64,000 bases of DNA, taken from Anaerobacillus alkalilacustris. GTDB lineage: Bacteria; Bacillota; Bacilli; Bacillales; Anaerobacillaceae. The stretch lies in contig NZ_MLQR01000031.1 of NCBI RefSeq assembly GCF_001866005.1, positions 62,001 to 126,000 of the forward strand, read 5' to 3'. This document shows positions 1 to 9,098 of the stretch, piece after piece. How positions within the stretch are numbered: position 1 is the first letter of the stretch; each line of letters opens with the position of its first letter. A model generated the notes under the pieces. The model had not been told where the DNA came from and searched no databases. It saw only the letters and a program-made list of their open reading frames with translations. The translations under genes and the position numbers were made by a program.

Positions 1-197
1 TCTTTTTGTTTTTTTTCTATTCGGATTGTACCAACACGTTCAATTGTACTTACTAATCCTTGGTTTTCAGCATCTTTAATTGCTCGATAAGCTGTCCCTT
101 CACTTACTGACAACGCTTTTGCAATTTGTCTTACAGATATTTTACTACCAATGTCTAGTGATTGGATGTATTGCAAAATTTGTTCATGCTTTGTCAT
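1..197 (-). CDS. ytoI: YtoI, CBS/DRTGG-domain regulator (N-terminal part only)
   Basis: The first 65 codons of a minus-strand gene; the rest lies beyond the left edge. The ATG at 195-197 is preceded by GAGGAG at good spacing. The visible part begins MTKHEQILQYI and contains a winged helix-turn-helix with the core KISVRQIAKALSVSEGTAYR, which matches the N-terminus of B. subtilis YtoI. In the full family this HTH is followed by DRTGG, paired CBS and hotdog domains, suggesting a nucleotide-sensing regulator of unknown targets; none of those is visible here. It follows ytpI by 89 bases on the same strand, the same pairing as in B. subtilis. Confidence 0.85.
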   Translation of the reverse strand, partial: MTKHEQILQYIQSLDIGSKISVRQIAKALSVSEGTAYRAIKDAENQGLVSTIERVGTIRIEKKQK

Positions 198-286
198 CAA
201 GCTCCTCCTCTTCTTGCCTGTATTCATGCAATAATGGGTCTGTACTGATACAAGTATAGCGATCAGAGAGCTTGACTTCAAGGCAA

Positions 287-535
287 TTATCCATATTGTC
301 GTACTTTTTGTTTCTTTTGTATACTTATATTTTTTCTTGTTGTTTTAATTTGTTTCATCCTATCACCATATAACAGAGCAATAAGATTTCCACTAATCGC
401 CATAAGTGCAAACAGTAACCAAGTAGCTGAAAAAATAGTAGTCTTCAAATCAGCTTGAAAATTCAAGTATGGTACACCGTAAAATACAATAGCGATGCCT
501 AGTATAAAACATAAAAACAAACGACTTCTTCTCAT
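287..535 (-). CDS. ytpI: YtpI-like small membrane protein
   Basis: An 82-residue protein with two hydrophobic segments (about residues 5-22 and 35-56) and a basic C-terminal tail, fitting the YtpI family of unknown function. GGGGAGTG lies just upstream of the ATG at 535. It precedes ytoI on the minus strand, as in B. subtilis, and the family assignment rests on that neighbourhood as well as on size and topology. No catalytic motif is visible; the tail is rich in Lys, Arg and Gln and is probably cytoplasmic. Confidence 0.75.
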   Translation of the reverse strand: MRRSRLFLCFILGIAIVFYGVPYLNFQADLKTTIFSATWLLFALMAISGNLIALLYGDRMKQIKTTRKNISIQKKQKVRQYG

Positions 536-619
536 AAACTCACTCCCCTTATAGGTTGTCTTACTTGCATTATATGCAGAAAAATAATAACAATGATTAG
601 TTTCATCTTAATTTCCCAT

Positions 620-650
620 AAAAATAGACTAAACCAGAATGGTCTAGCCT
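620..650 (-). terminator. Terminator of ytkL
   Basis: On the minus strand an 11-bp stem (two G-U pairs) with a 3-nt loop is followed by AUUUUUAU. It sits just after the ytkL stop. Confidence 0.8.
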
Positions 651-668
651 ACTTCATACTATTTACTT

Positions 669-1355
669 CTACAAATCCATCGTTTCTCCAGAGGTTAAAA
701 GCTTACCCTCCACCCCAGATTCTAACATTGCAATAAACGCCTTTGGATCTTGTTCGATTACCGGGAATGTATTGTAATGAATTGGAATTACAATTTTTGC
801 TCTTAGCCATGTAGCCGCAATAGTTGCATCCTCTGGTCCCATTGTGAAATTATCACCAATTGGTAAAAAAGCTACATCAATATTGTTACGTTCACCAATA
901 AGCTTCATGTCTGAAAACAGAGCCGTATCGCCTGCATGAAAGATGGTTTTCCCTTCTGCGGAAAGTAATATTCCTGCAGGCATCCCTGTATAAACAATCT
1001 TTTTATTTTCTTCTTCTACGTAAGCAGAACCGTGAAAAGCTTGAGTAAACTTCACTTTGCCAAAATCAAATTGGTGTGAACCACCTATGTGCATTGGATG
1101 AACCGTTACTCCTTGCCACCCTAAATACGTAGCCAGTTCAAATGGTGCAACAACAGTAGCTTGATTTTTCTTTGCTAGTTCAACTGTATCGCCTACATGG
1201 TCGTTATGACCATGAGTAAGTAAAATAACATCTACTTGTAGGACGTTAAGGTCGAGGTTAGTTTGGCTATTACCTTTAATAAATGGGTCAATGATAATCT
1301 TCTTACCATTCGTTTCAATATAAACGACCGAATGTCCATGATATGTTAATTTCAT
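669..1355 (-). CDS. ytkL: UPF0173 metal-dependent hydrolase YtkL
   Basis: A 228-residue stand-alone metallo-beta-lactamase fold protein. The metal-binding motif THGHNDH occupies residues 47-53, and HAGDT further on gives the bridging aspartate typical of the fold. Length and motifs match B. subtilis YtkL (UPF0173), predicted to hydrolyse an unknown substrate in the cytoplasm. AGGAGTG precedes the ATG. It is monocistronic, with a terminator downstream and a divergent peptidase gene upstream. The substrate is not known for the family. Confidence 0.93.
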   Translation of the reverse strand: MKLTYHGHSVVYIETNGKKIIIDPFIKGNSQTNLDLNVLQVDVILLTHGHNDHVGDTVELAKKNQATVVAPFELATYLGWQGVTVHPMHIGGSHQFDFGKVKFTQAFHGSAYVEEENKKIVYTGMPAGILLSAEGKTIFHAGDTALFSDMKLIGERNNIDVAFLPIGDNFTMGPEDATIAATWLRAKIVIPIHYNTFPVIEQDPKAFIAMLESGVEGKLLTSGETMDL

Positions 1356-1577
1356 ATTTTATCACTCCTAAACTTTATATTTACTTTATTTACAAACCTA
1401 CTACGCTTTTAAACGTCATTAATCCTTCTATATTTTTATTTTTTATAACAAAGATTAAACTTTAATTAACTATTAGTGAACAATATAAAAATTGAAGCAT
1501 AAATTAACAAACGCTTTAGAAAATGGTACAGTTTTAGATATGGTTACCTTATCAAATTAACAAGGAAGTGATAGTAA

Positions 1578-2675
1578 ATGAACATGCGTATAAACAAATT
1601 AATGAGTTGGCTTGCGGAAAACGATTATGACTTTGCTTTTGTCCAAACAAAGGCAAATGTATTTTATTTATCAGGCTTTTATTCTGAACCTCACGAACGT
1701 TTAATCGGTTTATTTATATTCCCTAATGATCAACCTGTTCTAATCTGTCCAAATATGGAAAGAAATCAAGCAAAATCTGCTGGGTGGGAATATGAGATTA
1801 TTAGCTACAGTGATACTGATAATCCTTGGGACTTAATTCACCAACTATTAAAAATGCAAAACAAATCAGGACATGCAATCGCTATTGAAAAAGAACAAAT
1901 TTCCTTCACTCGAGCAAACATTTTTTTACATATGTTTCCTCACACTACATTTCATTCTATAGAAGATAAGTTAAATTCATTACGTCTAATAAAAGATGAA
2001 AAAGAGTTATCTGTTTTAAAACAAGCTGCTGAACTTGCTGATTTTGGTGTTGAGGTTGGCGTCAACACCATCAAAGAAGGTAAAACAGAAATGGAGATTT
2101 TAGCTTTAATTGAATATGAATTAAAACGCAAAGGTGTACGGGAAATGTCCTTCTCAACAATGGTCCTAACAGGAGCTAATACAGCAGATCCTCACGGAAA
2201 TCCTGGTCAAACTAAAATAAAAAAAGGGGATTTTGTTTTGTTCGATCTTGGAGTAGTTTTAGATGGATATTGCTCTGATATTACACGTACAGTAATTTAT
2301 CAAGAGGTTAGCGATAAACAAAGACATATTTACGAAACTGTTTTAGAAGCACAAAATGCGGCTTTATCTTTATGTAAGGTTGGATCAAAAATAGGAGATA
2401 TCGATACAATAGCAAGAGATTACATAGAAAAAGCTGGTTACGGAGAATATTTTCCACATCGTATTGGACATGGTCTAGGAATTGAAGTACATGAATTTCC
2501 TTCAATGAACAAAAATAACCAGGATTTATTAAAAGAAGGGTTTGTTTTTACTGTTGAACCAGGTATTTATGAGCCTAGTATAGGAGGCGTTCGTATAGAG
2601 GATGATATTGTCATTACAAAAGACGGTTTCCGCAGTTTAACCAGCTTTCCAAAAGAACTACTAGTAGTAAAGTAA
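1578..2675 (+). CDS. M24-family Xaa-Pro aminopeptidase/dipeptidase
   Basis: A 365-residue peptidase with an N-terminal creatinase-type domain (about 1-130) and a C-terminal pita-bread domain. The five dinuclear metal ligands of family M24 are all present: D223, D234, H298, E327 and E341. It should release N-terminal residues next to proline or cleave Xaa-Pro dipeptides in the cytosol. Length and layout resemble B. subtilis PapB (YkvY) and PapA (YqhT), but I cannot choose between them. AAGGAAG lies 9 bases before the first of two close ATGs. It is monocistronic, divergent from ytkL, and followed by a long inverted repeat. Confidence 0.93.
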   Translation: MNMRINKLMSWLAENDYDFAFVQTKANVFYLSGFYSEPHERLIGLFIFPNDQPVLICPNMERNQAKSAGWEYEIISYSDTDNPWDLIHQLLKMQNKSGHAIAIEKEQISFTRANIFLHMFPHTTFHSIEDKLNSLRLIKDEKELSVLKQAAELADFGVEVGVNTIKEGKTEMEILALIEYELKRKGVREMSFSTMVLTGANTADPHGNPGQTKIKKGDFVLFDLGVVLDGYCSDITRTVIYQEVSDKQRHIYETVLEAQNAALSLCKVGSKIGDIDTIARDYIEKAGYGEYFPHRIGHGLGIEVHEFPSMNKNNQDLLKEGFVFTVEPGIYEPSIGGVRIEDDIVITKDGFRSLTSFPKELLVVK

Positions 2676-2695
2676 CCACCTTAAATTATTAAGTT

Positions 2696-2738
2696 AATCT
2701 ACAAACAGTGAGTTTTTCATCTTCACTGTTTGTAGATT
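2696..2738. terminator. Terminator-like hairpin after the M24 peptidase
   Basis: A perfect 16-bp inverted repeat with an 11-base loop begins 20 bases after the stop codon. The following T-run is short (TTT), so it may act in both directions together with the convergent gene. Confidence 0.7.
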
Positions 2739-2788
2739 TAACATATCACAAAACTCAAGGGGGTTATTCTTTCAACCTAAAGACATAT

Positions 2789-3169
2789 CTATTCATTTTT
2801 AATCCATACCCATGTATATAATTTATTTTCTCCATCCATCCATCGGATATCGAGCCGTTCTAACTTTGGGAACCTCTCCTGTTTCAGTATCTTAACCATT
2901 TCTTCAATTTTAGCACTCTTGGATAGATTCAAAGTTTTGATAATTGAATGCATTTCTTCTTTTGCAACTATAGTTTTTATTACATGCTCACCTTTTTCAT
3001 ATTCATACTTACCTGGACTAGTATATTCCCACTCATGTTCTATACCATTCTCAACGATTGAAATCTTTAAGTATAAACTTTCCATCAAATTAAAAGCAAA
3101 CCCTTGTGTTGGGTTTAAAACAAAGCTACTACTAATTATCAAAGATATTAAAATTAACTTTTTCAACAT
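2789..3169 (-). CDS. Hypothetical secreted small protein
   Basis: A 126-residue protein starting MLKKLILISLIISSS, with a clear signal peptide (hydrophobic residues 4-20) and probable cleavage after the GFA segment near residue 26. The mature part is charged and ends in a W-rich stretch (WVWIKNE). I chose the ATG at 3169 because GAGGTG lies 6 bases upstream. The open frame runs on to 3280, but that extension reads into a dispersed repeat and is unlikely to be coding. No family recognised; probably exported or surface-associated. It converges on the M24 peptidase. Confidence 0.65.
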   Translation of the reverse strand: MLKKLILISLIISSSFVLNPTQGFAFNLMESLYLKISIVENGIEHEWEYTSPGKYEYEKGEHVIKTIVAKEEMHSIIKTLNLSKSAKIEEMVKILKQERFPKLERLDIRWMDGENKLYTWVWIKNE

Positions 3170-3245
3170 TTTCATCACCTCATTACTACTATTAGTAAAT
3201 AATGGGTAAAATATACAAGCGCTACCTATATTACGGTTACACAAT

Positions 3246-3399
3246 AAGAAAAGCGCAAGGCGCCCGCCTATCGGCGACAAACACTGGAAGACCTGCTCGT
3301 AGCGGTCGGGTTTTTGACCGAAAGAGAAGGTCTGAAGTGATCGATCCGATGGAGCCTGGAGCTAGACAGTTTCCAAGTTAAAAATTTATTAATTCTGAT
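3246..3399 (+). repeat. Modular palindromic repeat, type A (copy A1)
   Basis: About 154 bp. The left end reads AAGAAAAGCGCAAGGCGCC, the right end GCGCCTGGAGCTAGACAG-like followed by an AT-rich tail ending in ATTCTGAT. The interior folds into nested hairpins. This copy has GGAGCC where other copies have GGCGCC. It lies upstream of the small secreted protein. Confidence 0.85.
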
Positions 3400-3443
3400 T
3401 ATGTTAAATAAACAAATATGTCGCACTTCTTCATCTTTCATTA

Positions 3444-4202
3444 CTAACGATATCGGTGCAAAACATCTACTCCACCAGTCACTTCAATAACTGCACCAGT
3501 TATCATATCTGAATTTTCTTCACAAAGAAACGATATCATCCGACCAATGTCTTCTCCTGTACCTGACCTTCCAATTGGAGTATCCTGATCGAAATGGTTC
3601 CGTGAATGTGCAATAGAAGCTTCTTTCATCTTACCGACAATATTCCCAGGACAAACCATATTAGCAGTTATGCCATTTTCTGCTTCTTCAATCGCAATAG
3701 TTTTTGTTAACGAAACAAGCCCTACTTTAGCAGCCGCAAACGCTGAACGATAAATCCAGCCTGGGGTACTTTCTGCACCTTGGAAACCAAAAGTAATAAT
3801 ACGCCCAAATTTTTCCTTTTTCATCATAGGTATAACTTGTCTTATTAAATAAAATACACTACTTAAATTACCTTCCAACATTTCATACCACTCAGAGTCA
3901 CTATAGTCCACTAACTTTTTTCTTTGAAAAACATACGGACCAGCGTTATTTATTAAAATATGTATGGTACCAAAGGAGTTCACTGCAGCTTCAACAAGAT
4001 TTACTAAATCTTCCTTTTTAGTTACATCTGCTTGAAAAAATTGAAAAAAACCTTCATATTTTTTCCATTCCTTTGAAAGCTGCTTAACAGCTTCTTGGTC
4101 GCTTCTATAACTAATCGTAACCATATGTCCCTTTTCTAACATCTGTTCTGAAACTTTCTTCCCTAAACCTTTTGTTCCAGCTGTGATTAAAACATGACGC
4201 AT
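3444..4202 (-). CDS. ytkK: Short-chain dehydrogenase/reductase YtkK
   Basis: A 252-residue SDR. The NAD(P)-binding glycine motif TAGTKGLGKK is at residues 6-15, NNAG lies near residue 90, and the catalytic region has a serine in the segment before YRSAFAAAKVG, which supplies the Tyr-x-x-x-Lys pattern in altered spacing. It resembles FabG-like reductases; in B. subtilis the position next to argGH is held by YtkK, of unknown substrate. I chose the ATG at 4202 because GGAGGA lies 8 bases upstream; the open frame extends to 4247 without an RBS. A MITE-like repeat sits just upstream and may have displaced the original promoter. Confidence 0.85.
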   Translation of the reverse strand: MRHVLITAGTKGLGKKVSEQMLEKGHMVTISYRSDQEAVKQLSKEWKKYEGFFQFFQADVTKKEDLVNLVEAAVNSFGTIHILINNAGPYVFQRKKLVDYSDSEWYEMLEGNLSSVFYLIRQVIPMMKKEKFGRIITFGFQGAESTPGWIYRSAFAAAKVGLVSLTKTIAIEEAENGITANMVCPGNIVGKMKEASIAHSRNHFDQDTPIGRSGTGEDIGRMISFLCEENSDMITGAVIEVTGGVDVLHRYR

Positions 4203-4233
4203 AGAAAAACTCCTCCCCATATTTTCATTTAAT

Positions 4234-4356
4234 TTAATGAGTTTCATATATGTTTATTTTTGCTACTCTGATACTAAATGTTGTTGGATGAAGACCGTTT
4301 CCAACAACATTTAGACTTATTTAGCTCCATGTAGGTAATTATGAAATTCACTCAAT
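4234..4356. mobile_element. MITE-like element, copy M1
   Basis: A 123-bp non-coding element with terminal inverted repeats (right end ATTATGAAATTCACTCAA). The centre is a palindrome with 12-bp arms, AAATGTTGTTGG and its complement. The interior is shared with the copy at 36898. Confidence 0.75.
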
Positions 4357-4446
4357 TAATAACTAAATCAAGTTATGTTTAATTGTTCTAAGCACTATTA
4401 TAGAAGTATGTAAATTATATGTAAAAAAGAATGTCTTTTTTAGAAC

Positions 4447-4488
4447 AATAATACTCACCTTGGCACTCTAACCAAGGTGAGTATTATT
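4447..4488 (-). terminator. Terminator after the 47-aa small gene
   Basis: A perfect 17-bp inverted repeat with an 8-base loop lies just after the stop codon at 4494. The descending arm is U-rich (ATTATT), though no long U-tract follows. It could work on either strand. Confidence 0.7.
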
Positions 4489-4493
4489 AATAA

Positions 4494-4637
4494 TTATTTA
4501 TTATCAGTATTGTTGTACGTATCATTTCTCTTTTTTGTTTCTGTTGTTCCTTCGTAATAGGAATCTAGCAGTTGTTGCCTTATAATCGCTTCTCCCTCTT
4601 CATCAAAAATTATATTTTTAAATTCTTGTTCTTTCAA
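4494..4637 (-). CDS. Small acidic protein, 47 residues, TTG start
   Basis: A short open frame starting with TTG at 4635-4637. GGGAGGTGGG lies 6-7 bases upstream and a strong hairpin follows the stop. The peptide begins MKEQEFKNIIFDEEG, is amphipathic and acidic in its first 30 residues, and has a polar Asn/Thr/Lys tail. No signal peptide or membrane segment. The RBS, composition and terminator support a real gene. I do not recognise the family; small conserved Bacillus proteins of this size are common. Confidence 0.6.
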   Translation of the reverse strand: MKEQEFKNIIFDEEGEAIIRQQLLDSYYEGTTETKKRNDTYNNTDNK

Positions 4638-4707
4638 TAATCCCACCTCCCTTTTCCTCTTCAATATTATTCAACAAACTTTCTCAATTTATGACATGTT
4701 CTCCAAT

Positions 4708-4735
4708 TTAACAATCTGATATTCCATGTTATACT
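4708..4735 (+). promoter_or_regulatory. Sigma-A promoter of the universal stress gene
   Basis: TTAACA, a 16-base spacer and TATACT, with a TG one base before the -10 (extended -10). It lies 45 bases before the start codon. Confidence 0.55.
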
Positions 4736-4780
4736 TAACACGAAAAGGCTTTCATTATCTTATAAAAAGGGGTGGAATCC

Positions 4781-5215
4781 ATGGAGAAGAATTATTCAAG
4801 AGTTCTCGTAGCAGTAGATGGTTCTGAAGAAGCAAAAAAAGCTTTGCTTAAGGCAATTGATGTTGCAAAAAAAGAGCAAGCTAAAATATTTATTGCTCAC
4901 GTTGTAGACACTAGGACTTTTGCAACCGTTGAACAATATGATCGAACTGTTGTTACTAGAGCTGAAGAATACGCTAAGGACATGCTTTCAGCTTATAAAG
5001 CTGAAGTTGAAAAGGCTGGTATAGATGTAGAGTGTATTTTAGACTTTGGTTCACCAAAAGTGAAAATCTCAAAACATATATCACAAAGGTATAATGTTGA
5101 TTTAATTATTACAGGTGCCACAGGATTAAATACCGTTGAAAGACTTCTGATCGGAAGCGTTTCAGAATATATTGCGAGAAGCGCTAAATGTGACGTCCTA
5201 ATAGTTCGTAATTAG
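4781..5215 (+). CDS. Universal stress protein, UspA family
   Basis: A 144-residue single-domain Usp. The N-terminal strand carries the conserved VAVDGSEEA, and the C-terminal ATP-binding signature GATGLNTVERLLIGS fits G-x-x-G-x9-G-S, so it is probably an ATP-binding type. The ATG at 4781 is used: GGGGTGG lies 5 bases before it, while the upstream in-frame GTG overlaps that RBS. It is monocistronic, with its own promoter and a shared terminator with the convergent argH. Its trigger cannot be read from the sequence. Confidence 0.92.
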   Translation: MEKNYSRVLVAVDGSEEAKKALLKAIDVAKKEQAKIFIAHVVDTRTFATVEQYDRTVVTRAEEYAKDMLSAYKAEVEKAGIDVECILDFGSPKVKISKHISQRYNVDLIITGATGLNTVERLLIGSVSEYIARSAKCDVLIVRN

Positions 5216-5252
5216 AAAAAAAATAACACTCACCTATTACCGAAATTAGCTG

Positions 5253-5293
5253 AAGTAACAAAAAGAGCTGATTCTCAGCTCTTTTTGTTACTT
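5253..5293. terminator. Bidirectional terminator between the usp gene and argH
   Basis: A 19-bp perfect inverted repeat with loop TTC, A-rich on one arm and T-rich on the other, between convergent genes. The argH stop codon lies inside it. Confidence 0.85.
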
Positions 5294-6670
5294 CTTATTT
5301 ATTATACTTTCAGCCTTAACAATGGCTTCTTTTACTTGTTCAAATCCAGTACCACCTGCACTGTTACGTCTAGCTACAACTGTTTTCGGCTCCAGTACAT
5401 GGTAAATATCACCAGAGAATAAATCACTCGCTTCCTTAAACTCTTCCATTGATAGATCAAGTAAAAACTTATTGTTTTGAATGCAATGAAGCACTAATTT
5501 TCCGACAACTTCATGGGCTGCTCTAAAAGGCATTCCTTTGCTTGCTAAATAATCTGCAAGTTCTGTAGCATTTGAAAAATCTTCATTCGTTGCTTTTTCC
5601 ATATTTTTGTCCAATACTTTCATTGTTTCAATCATACCAGCAAAAATTTGTAGACTGCCTTTTACAGTATGAACAGTATCAAACATACCTTCTTTATCTT
5701 CCTGCATGTCTTTATTGTAGGAAAGAGGTAACCCTTTTAATATAGTTAAAAGAGAAAATAGGCTTCCGTAAACTCGACCTGTTTTTCCACGAATCAACTC
5801 TGCCATATCAGGATTTTTCTTTTGTGGCATTATGCTACTTCCTGTTGCAAAAGTGTCATCCATTTCAATAAATTGAAATTCCTGACTAGACCATAGGATC
5901 AACTCTTCGCAAAGCCTCGATAAATGCATCATTAACATCGAAGAATTACTCAAAAACTCAATGATAAAGTCACGATCACTTACAGCGTCCATACTATTTT
6001 CGTAAATGCCGTCAAAACCTAATATTTCCGCTGTATAAGCACGATCAATTGGGAATGTCGTACCAGCAAGAGCACCAGCCCCCAATGGAGAAATATTAAT
6101 CCTTTTAAAACTTTCTTCATAACGTTCATAGTCACGCTCTAGCATCCAGAAGTACGCCATTAAATGATGAGCAAAGGAAACTGGTTGAGCACGTTGTAAA
6201 TGCGTATAGCCTGGAATAATCGTTTCCACATGTTGCTTTGCCTGTCCAATTATCGCTTCTTGAAGATGTTTTACAGAAACCATAATTTCCTTTACCTGGT
6301 TTCGTAAATACAAGTGCATATCAGTGGCAACTTGGTCATTTCTACTTCTCCCAGTATGAAGCTTTCCACCTACTTCACCTATCTCGTCAATAAGAAACTT
6401 TTCAATATTTAAATGAATATCTTCATTTTGAACATTATATTCAAGCTCACCTTTTTCGGCTTTAGCTTTAATAACTGTAAGACCAGCTAATATCTTTTCA
6501 ACATCTTGTTCAGGAACTATGCCACACTTTCCTAACATTTTGATGTGTGCCATACTTCCTTGGATATCTTCTTTTACTAACTCTTTATCAAAGCCAATGG
6601 ATGCCCCAAAGGCATCCACCCAGCTTTCTGCTTTTTTTGTAAAACGTCCGCCCCAAAGCTTAGCTGTCAC
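5288..6670 (-). CDS. argH: Argininosuccinate lyase
   Basis: A 460-residue fumarase/aspartase-superfamily enzyme that splits argininosuccinate into arginine and fumarate, the last step of arginine synthesis. The family signature [12 protein letters not shown] is intact, as are the N-terminal KLWGGRF and [12 protein letters not shown] active-site segments. It starts with GTG and overlaps the argG stop by 4 bases (GTGA), so the two are translationally coupled in an argGH operon. Length is normal. Its stop codon lies in a bidirectional terminator. Confidence 0.97.
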   Translation of the reverse strand: MTAKLWGGRFTKKAESWVDAFGASIGFDKELVKEDIQGSMAHIKMLGKCGIVPEQDVEKILAGLTVIKAKAEKGELEYNVQNEDIHLNIEKFLIDEIGEVGGKLHTGRSRNDQVATDMHLYLRNQVKEIMVSVKHLQEAIIGQAKQHVETIIPGYTHLQRAQPVSFAHHLMAYFWMLERDYERYEESFKRINISPLGAGALAGTTFPIDRAYTAEILGFDGIYENSMDAVSDRDFIIEFLSNSSMLMMHLSRLCEELILWSSQEFQFIEMDDTFATGSSIMPQKKNPDMAELIRGKTGRVYGSLFSLLTILKGLPLSYNKDMQEDKEGMFDTVHTVKGSLQIFAGMIETMKVLDKNMEKATNEDFSNATELADYLASKGMPFRAAHEVVGKLVLHCIQNNKFLLDLSMEEFKEASDLFSGDIYHVLEPKTVVARRNSAGGTGFEQVKEAIVKAESIINKK

Positions 6671-7875
6671 AGTTGTTTGACTCCCTTCTTTGTAACCATA
6701 CTGCTAACTTTCGTTGGTAGGCCCCAAAGCTTAATGAAACCAACTGCAGCACTATGGTCAAACTCATCATCTCTTGAGTAAGTTGCAAGTTTCTCATCAT
6801 ACAAAGAGAATTCTGACTTACGGCCTTCTACAATAGCATGCCCTTTAAATAGTTTCACACGAACTGTTCCTGTTACAGTTTTTTGTGTTTCTTTTATAAA
6901 TGCTTGCAAGGCAGGCATTAACGGCGAGAACCAAAGTCCATCATAAATCATTTCTGTTAATTTCTTACTAACAACAGGTTTGAAATGAGCAACGTCCTTT
7001 GTTAACGTTAAATCCTCTAGTTCTTTATGAGCTTTTAATAATGTCATTGCACCTGGGCACTCATAAACTTCACGCGATTTAATACCTACTAAACGATTTT
7101 CTACGTGATCAATACGACCAACACCGTGTTTACCAGCAATAATATTAAGCTCTAAAATTAATTGATCAAGCTCAAATGCTTTGTCGTTAATTGTTTTTGG
7201 AACACCTTGTTCAAAGCCAATTTCAATAATTTCTGGCTCATCTGGTGTTTCTTCTAATGGAACTGTTAATTCATAAGCACCTTCTGGAGGAGTTGCCCAT
7301 GGATCTTCTAAAATACCACACTCATTAGCTCTTCCCCATAGGTTTTGGTCCACCGAATACGGATTATCCAAGTTAATTGGAATTGGAATGTTATGTTGTT
7401 TTGCATACTCGATTTCTTCATCACGACTCCAGCCCCATTCACGTACAGGTGCTAAAACTTCTAAGTCTGGATTTAGAGATTGAATAGAAACTTCAAAACG
7501 AACTTGGTCGTTTCCTTTTCCAGTACAACCGTGGGCTACTGCGGTTGCTCCCACTTGGTTTGCGATTTCCACTAATTTCTTTGAAATTAACGGACGTGAA
7601 AGAGCGGATACTAATGGGTATTTATTTTCGTACATTGTATGAGCCTGTAATGCTGGCAAAACAAAATTCTCAGCAAATTCTTTCTTTGCATCTACAGTAT
7701 AAGACTGAATAGCACCAACTTTTAGTGCTTTTTCTTTTATAAATTGTAAGTCTTTACCTTCACCTACATCAAGGCATACTGCAATTACATCATACCCTTG
7801 ATCTCCAATCCATTTAATTGCAACTGATGTATCTAATCCACCAGAATAAGCTAAGACAACTTTCGGTTTACTCAT
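6667..7875 (-). CDS. argG: Argininosuccinate synthase
   Basis: A 402-residue enzyme joining citrulline and aspartate at the cost of ATP. The PP-loop AYSGGLDTS is at residues 9-17, and the citrulline/aspartate-binding segment [14 protein letters not shown] is present. The ATG at 7875 is preceded by GGGGG about 8 bases upstream; a TTG two codons earlier is too close to that RBS. First gene of argGH. An AT-rich region with TATAAT on the minus strand lies upstream, but I could not place an ArgR box with confidence. Confidence 0.97.
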   Translation of the reverse strand: MSKPKVVLAYSGGLDTSVAIKWIGDQGYDVIAVCLDVGEGKDLQFIKEKALKVGAIQSYTVDAKKEFAENFVLPALQAHTMYENKYPLVSALSRPLISKKLVEIANQVGATAVAHGCTGKGNDQVRFEVSIQSLNPDLEVLAPVREWGWSRDEEIEYAKQHNIPIPINLDNPYSVDQNLWGRANECGILEDPWATPPEGAYELTVPLEETPDEPEIIEIGFEQGVPKTINDKAFELDQLILELNIIAGKHGVGRIDHVENRLVGIKSREVYECPGAMTLLKAHKELEDLTLTKDVAHFKPVVSKKLTEMIYDGLWFSPLMPALQAFIKETQKTVTGTVRVKLFKGHAIVEGRKSEFSLYDEKLATYSRDDEFDHSAAVGFIKLWGLPTKVSSMVTKKGVKQL

Positions 7876-7936
7876 TTTCAATTCCCCCGTTTATGAATAT
7901 TGATACTGTTATCATTATAATTATACATAACTTTTT

Positions 7937-7966
7937 AAAAGAAAAGAGGGTTTAACAACCTCTCTC
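7937..7966 (-). terminator. Terminator downstream of the alpha/beta hydrolase
   Basis: On the minus strand GAGGUU and AACCCUC pair around a short loop (one bulge), followed by UUUUCUUUU. It separates the hydrolase transcript from argG. The rest of the 7876-8196 gap is AT-rich and holds nothing else I recognise. Confidence 0.65.
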
Positions 7967-8196
7967 ATTTATACTGACTTTTTATACATTAATAACTACT
8001 CACTACTTTATCAACAAATTATAAAATTTGCAATACAGAATCATAAAAAAACATAAATATTTTTTTCGATTTTTATTCACTTAAATGAATGTCCTAAACC
8101 TATTAATCAAGGGATATCAAACTACATCTTGATGAAAACGCACCCAACATAGCCAGATATTGTACCTCACTCAGGAAATTTGTATTATAAAATTCA

Positions 8197-9027
8197 TCAG
8201 GTTTGATTAAGGTAATTTGGAATAAAAAATGAATAAAGGTGATGCAATACTGTATATGGATATTCTTCCATAGGTAGATGTCCACAGTGCTCAATAATTG
8301 CTAACGTAGAATTTTTTAGGTTTCGGTTTAAAAATTCCCCCTCTTTAAGTGATACTACTTGATCTTCTCTCCCCCACAACAAATATGTATTATGACAAAT
8401 AGTTTTTAGATCACTTTCCTTCATATCATCTTCTCGTTCTTTTCCCAATTTAAGAACAGCTTTAATAACTTCTCTCTTTTTACAAGTATCAATATATGGT
8501 TGTAATCTCTCGCCTTCTAACCCAACTCCACCTGCTAATACTTTAGAAATAGCGATGTCTACCATACGATCTTGAAAATAAAAGCGATATGCGGCTTCAT
8601 CAGCAAATGGAATGTAACAAAAAAGTCGTGCAATTTTCGAAGGACGTTTTCTTTGGGCAGACGCTCCTATTAAAAATAACTTATGAAAGAGATTAGGTTT
8701 TTTCATAGCTGCTTGAAGAGCAATTTGGCCACCAAGCGAATGTCCTACTAAATGAACTTTATTAAGTCCTAATTTCTCAATAAATCTAATTGTTAGTAAT
8801 CCATAGTTTGTTAATGTGTATTCAAAATCATGACTTGATATAGTTTGTCCAAAGCCAGGAAGATCAAACGCAATCACCCGAAAAAACTTTGTCATATGTT
8901 TCATAATCGGATACCAACACAAAGATGAGCTAATAAAACCATGTAGGCATACTAGGACTTCTTTTCCATGAAGACTATCTTCATAATAAATTTTTGTACC
9001 ATCTATATAAACAAAATGTTTCTCCAT
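8197..9027 (-). CDS. Alpha/beta-fold hydrolase
   Basis: A 276-residue hydrolase. The oxyanion segment LHGF is near residue 29, the nucleophile elbow GHSLGG is at 95-100 (Ser97), the acid is in the GREDQVV segment, and the catalytic His is in HCGHLP near the C-terminus. The fold is that of YugF-like esterases and lipases; the substrate cannot be told. The ATG at 9027 follows AAAGGGG at 5 bases; the open frame starts 8 codons earlier without support. The C-terminal ten residues reach an AT-rich intergenic region. It lies 71 bases downstream of the EcsC-family gene and may be cotranscribed with it. Confidence 0.88.
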   Translation of the reverse strand: MEKHFVYIDGTKIYYEDSLHGKEVLVCLHGFISSSLCWYPIMKHMTKFFRVIAFDLPGFGQTISSHDFEYTLTNYGLLTIRFIEKLGLNKVHLVGHSLGGQIALQAAMKKPNLFHKLFLIGASAQRKRPSKIARLFCYIPFADEAAYRFYFQDRMVDIAISKVLAGGVGLEGERLQPYIDTCKKREVIKAVLKLGKEREDDMKESDLKTICHNTYLLWGREDQVVSLKEGEFLNRNLKNSTLAIIEHCGHLPMEEYPYTVLHHLYSFFIPNYLNQT

Positions 9028-9098
9028 ATAAACCCCTTTATTACCCTTCAATTCTATACATTTTAGAATAAGCTATTAAAGGAGTTTTCATGTATTTT

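Noticed and set aside
3170..3280. N-terminal extension of the small secreted protein
   Set aside because: It reads into repeat copy A1, lacks an RBS, and would bury the signal peptide; the ATG at 3169 is better.
8103..8294. A 63-codon minus-strand open frame
   Set aside because: It overlaps the C-terminus of the alpha/beta hydrolase in another frame and has no RBS or recognisable features.
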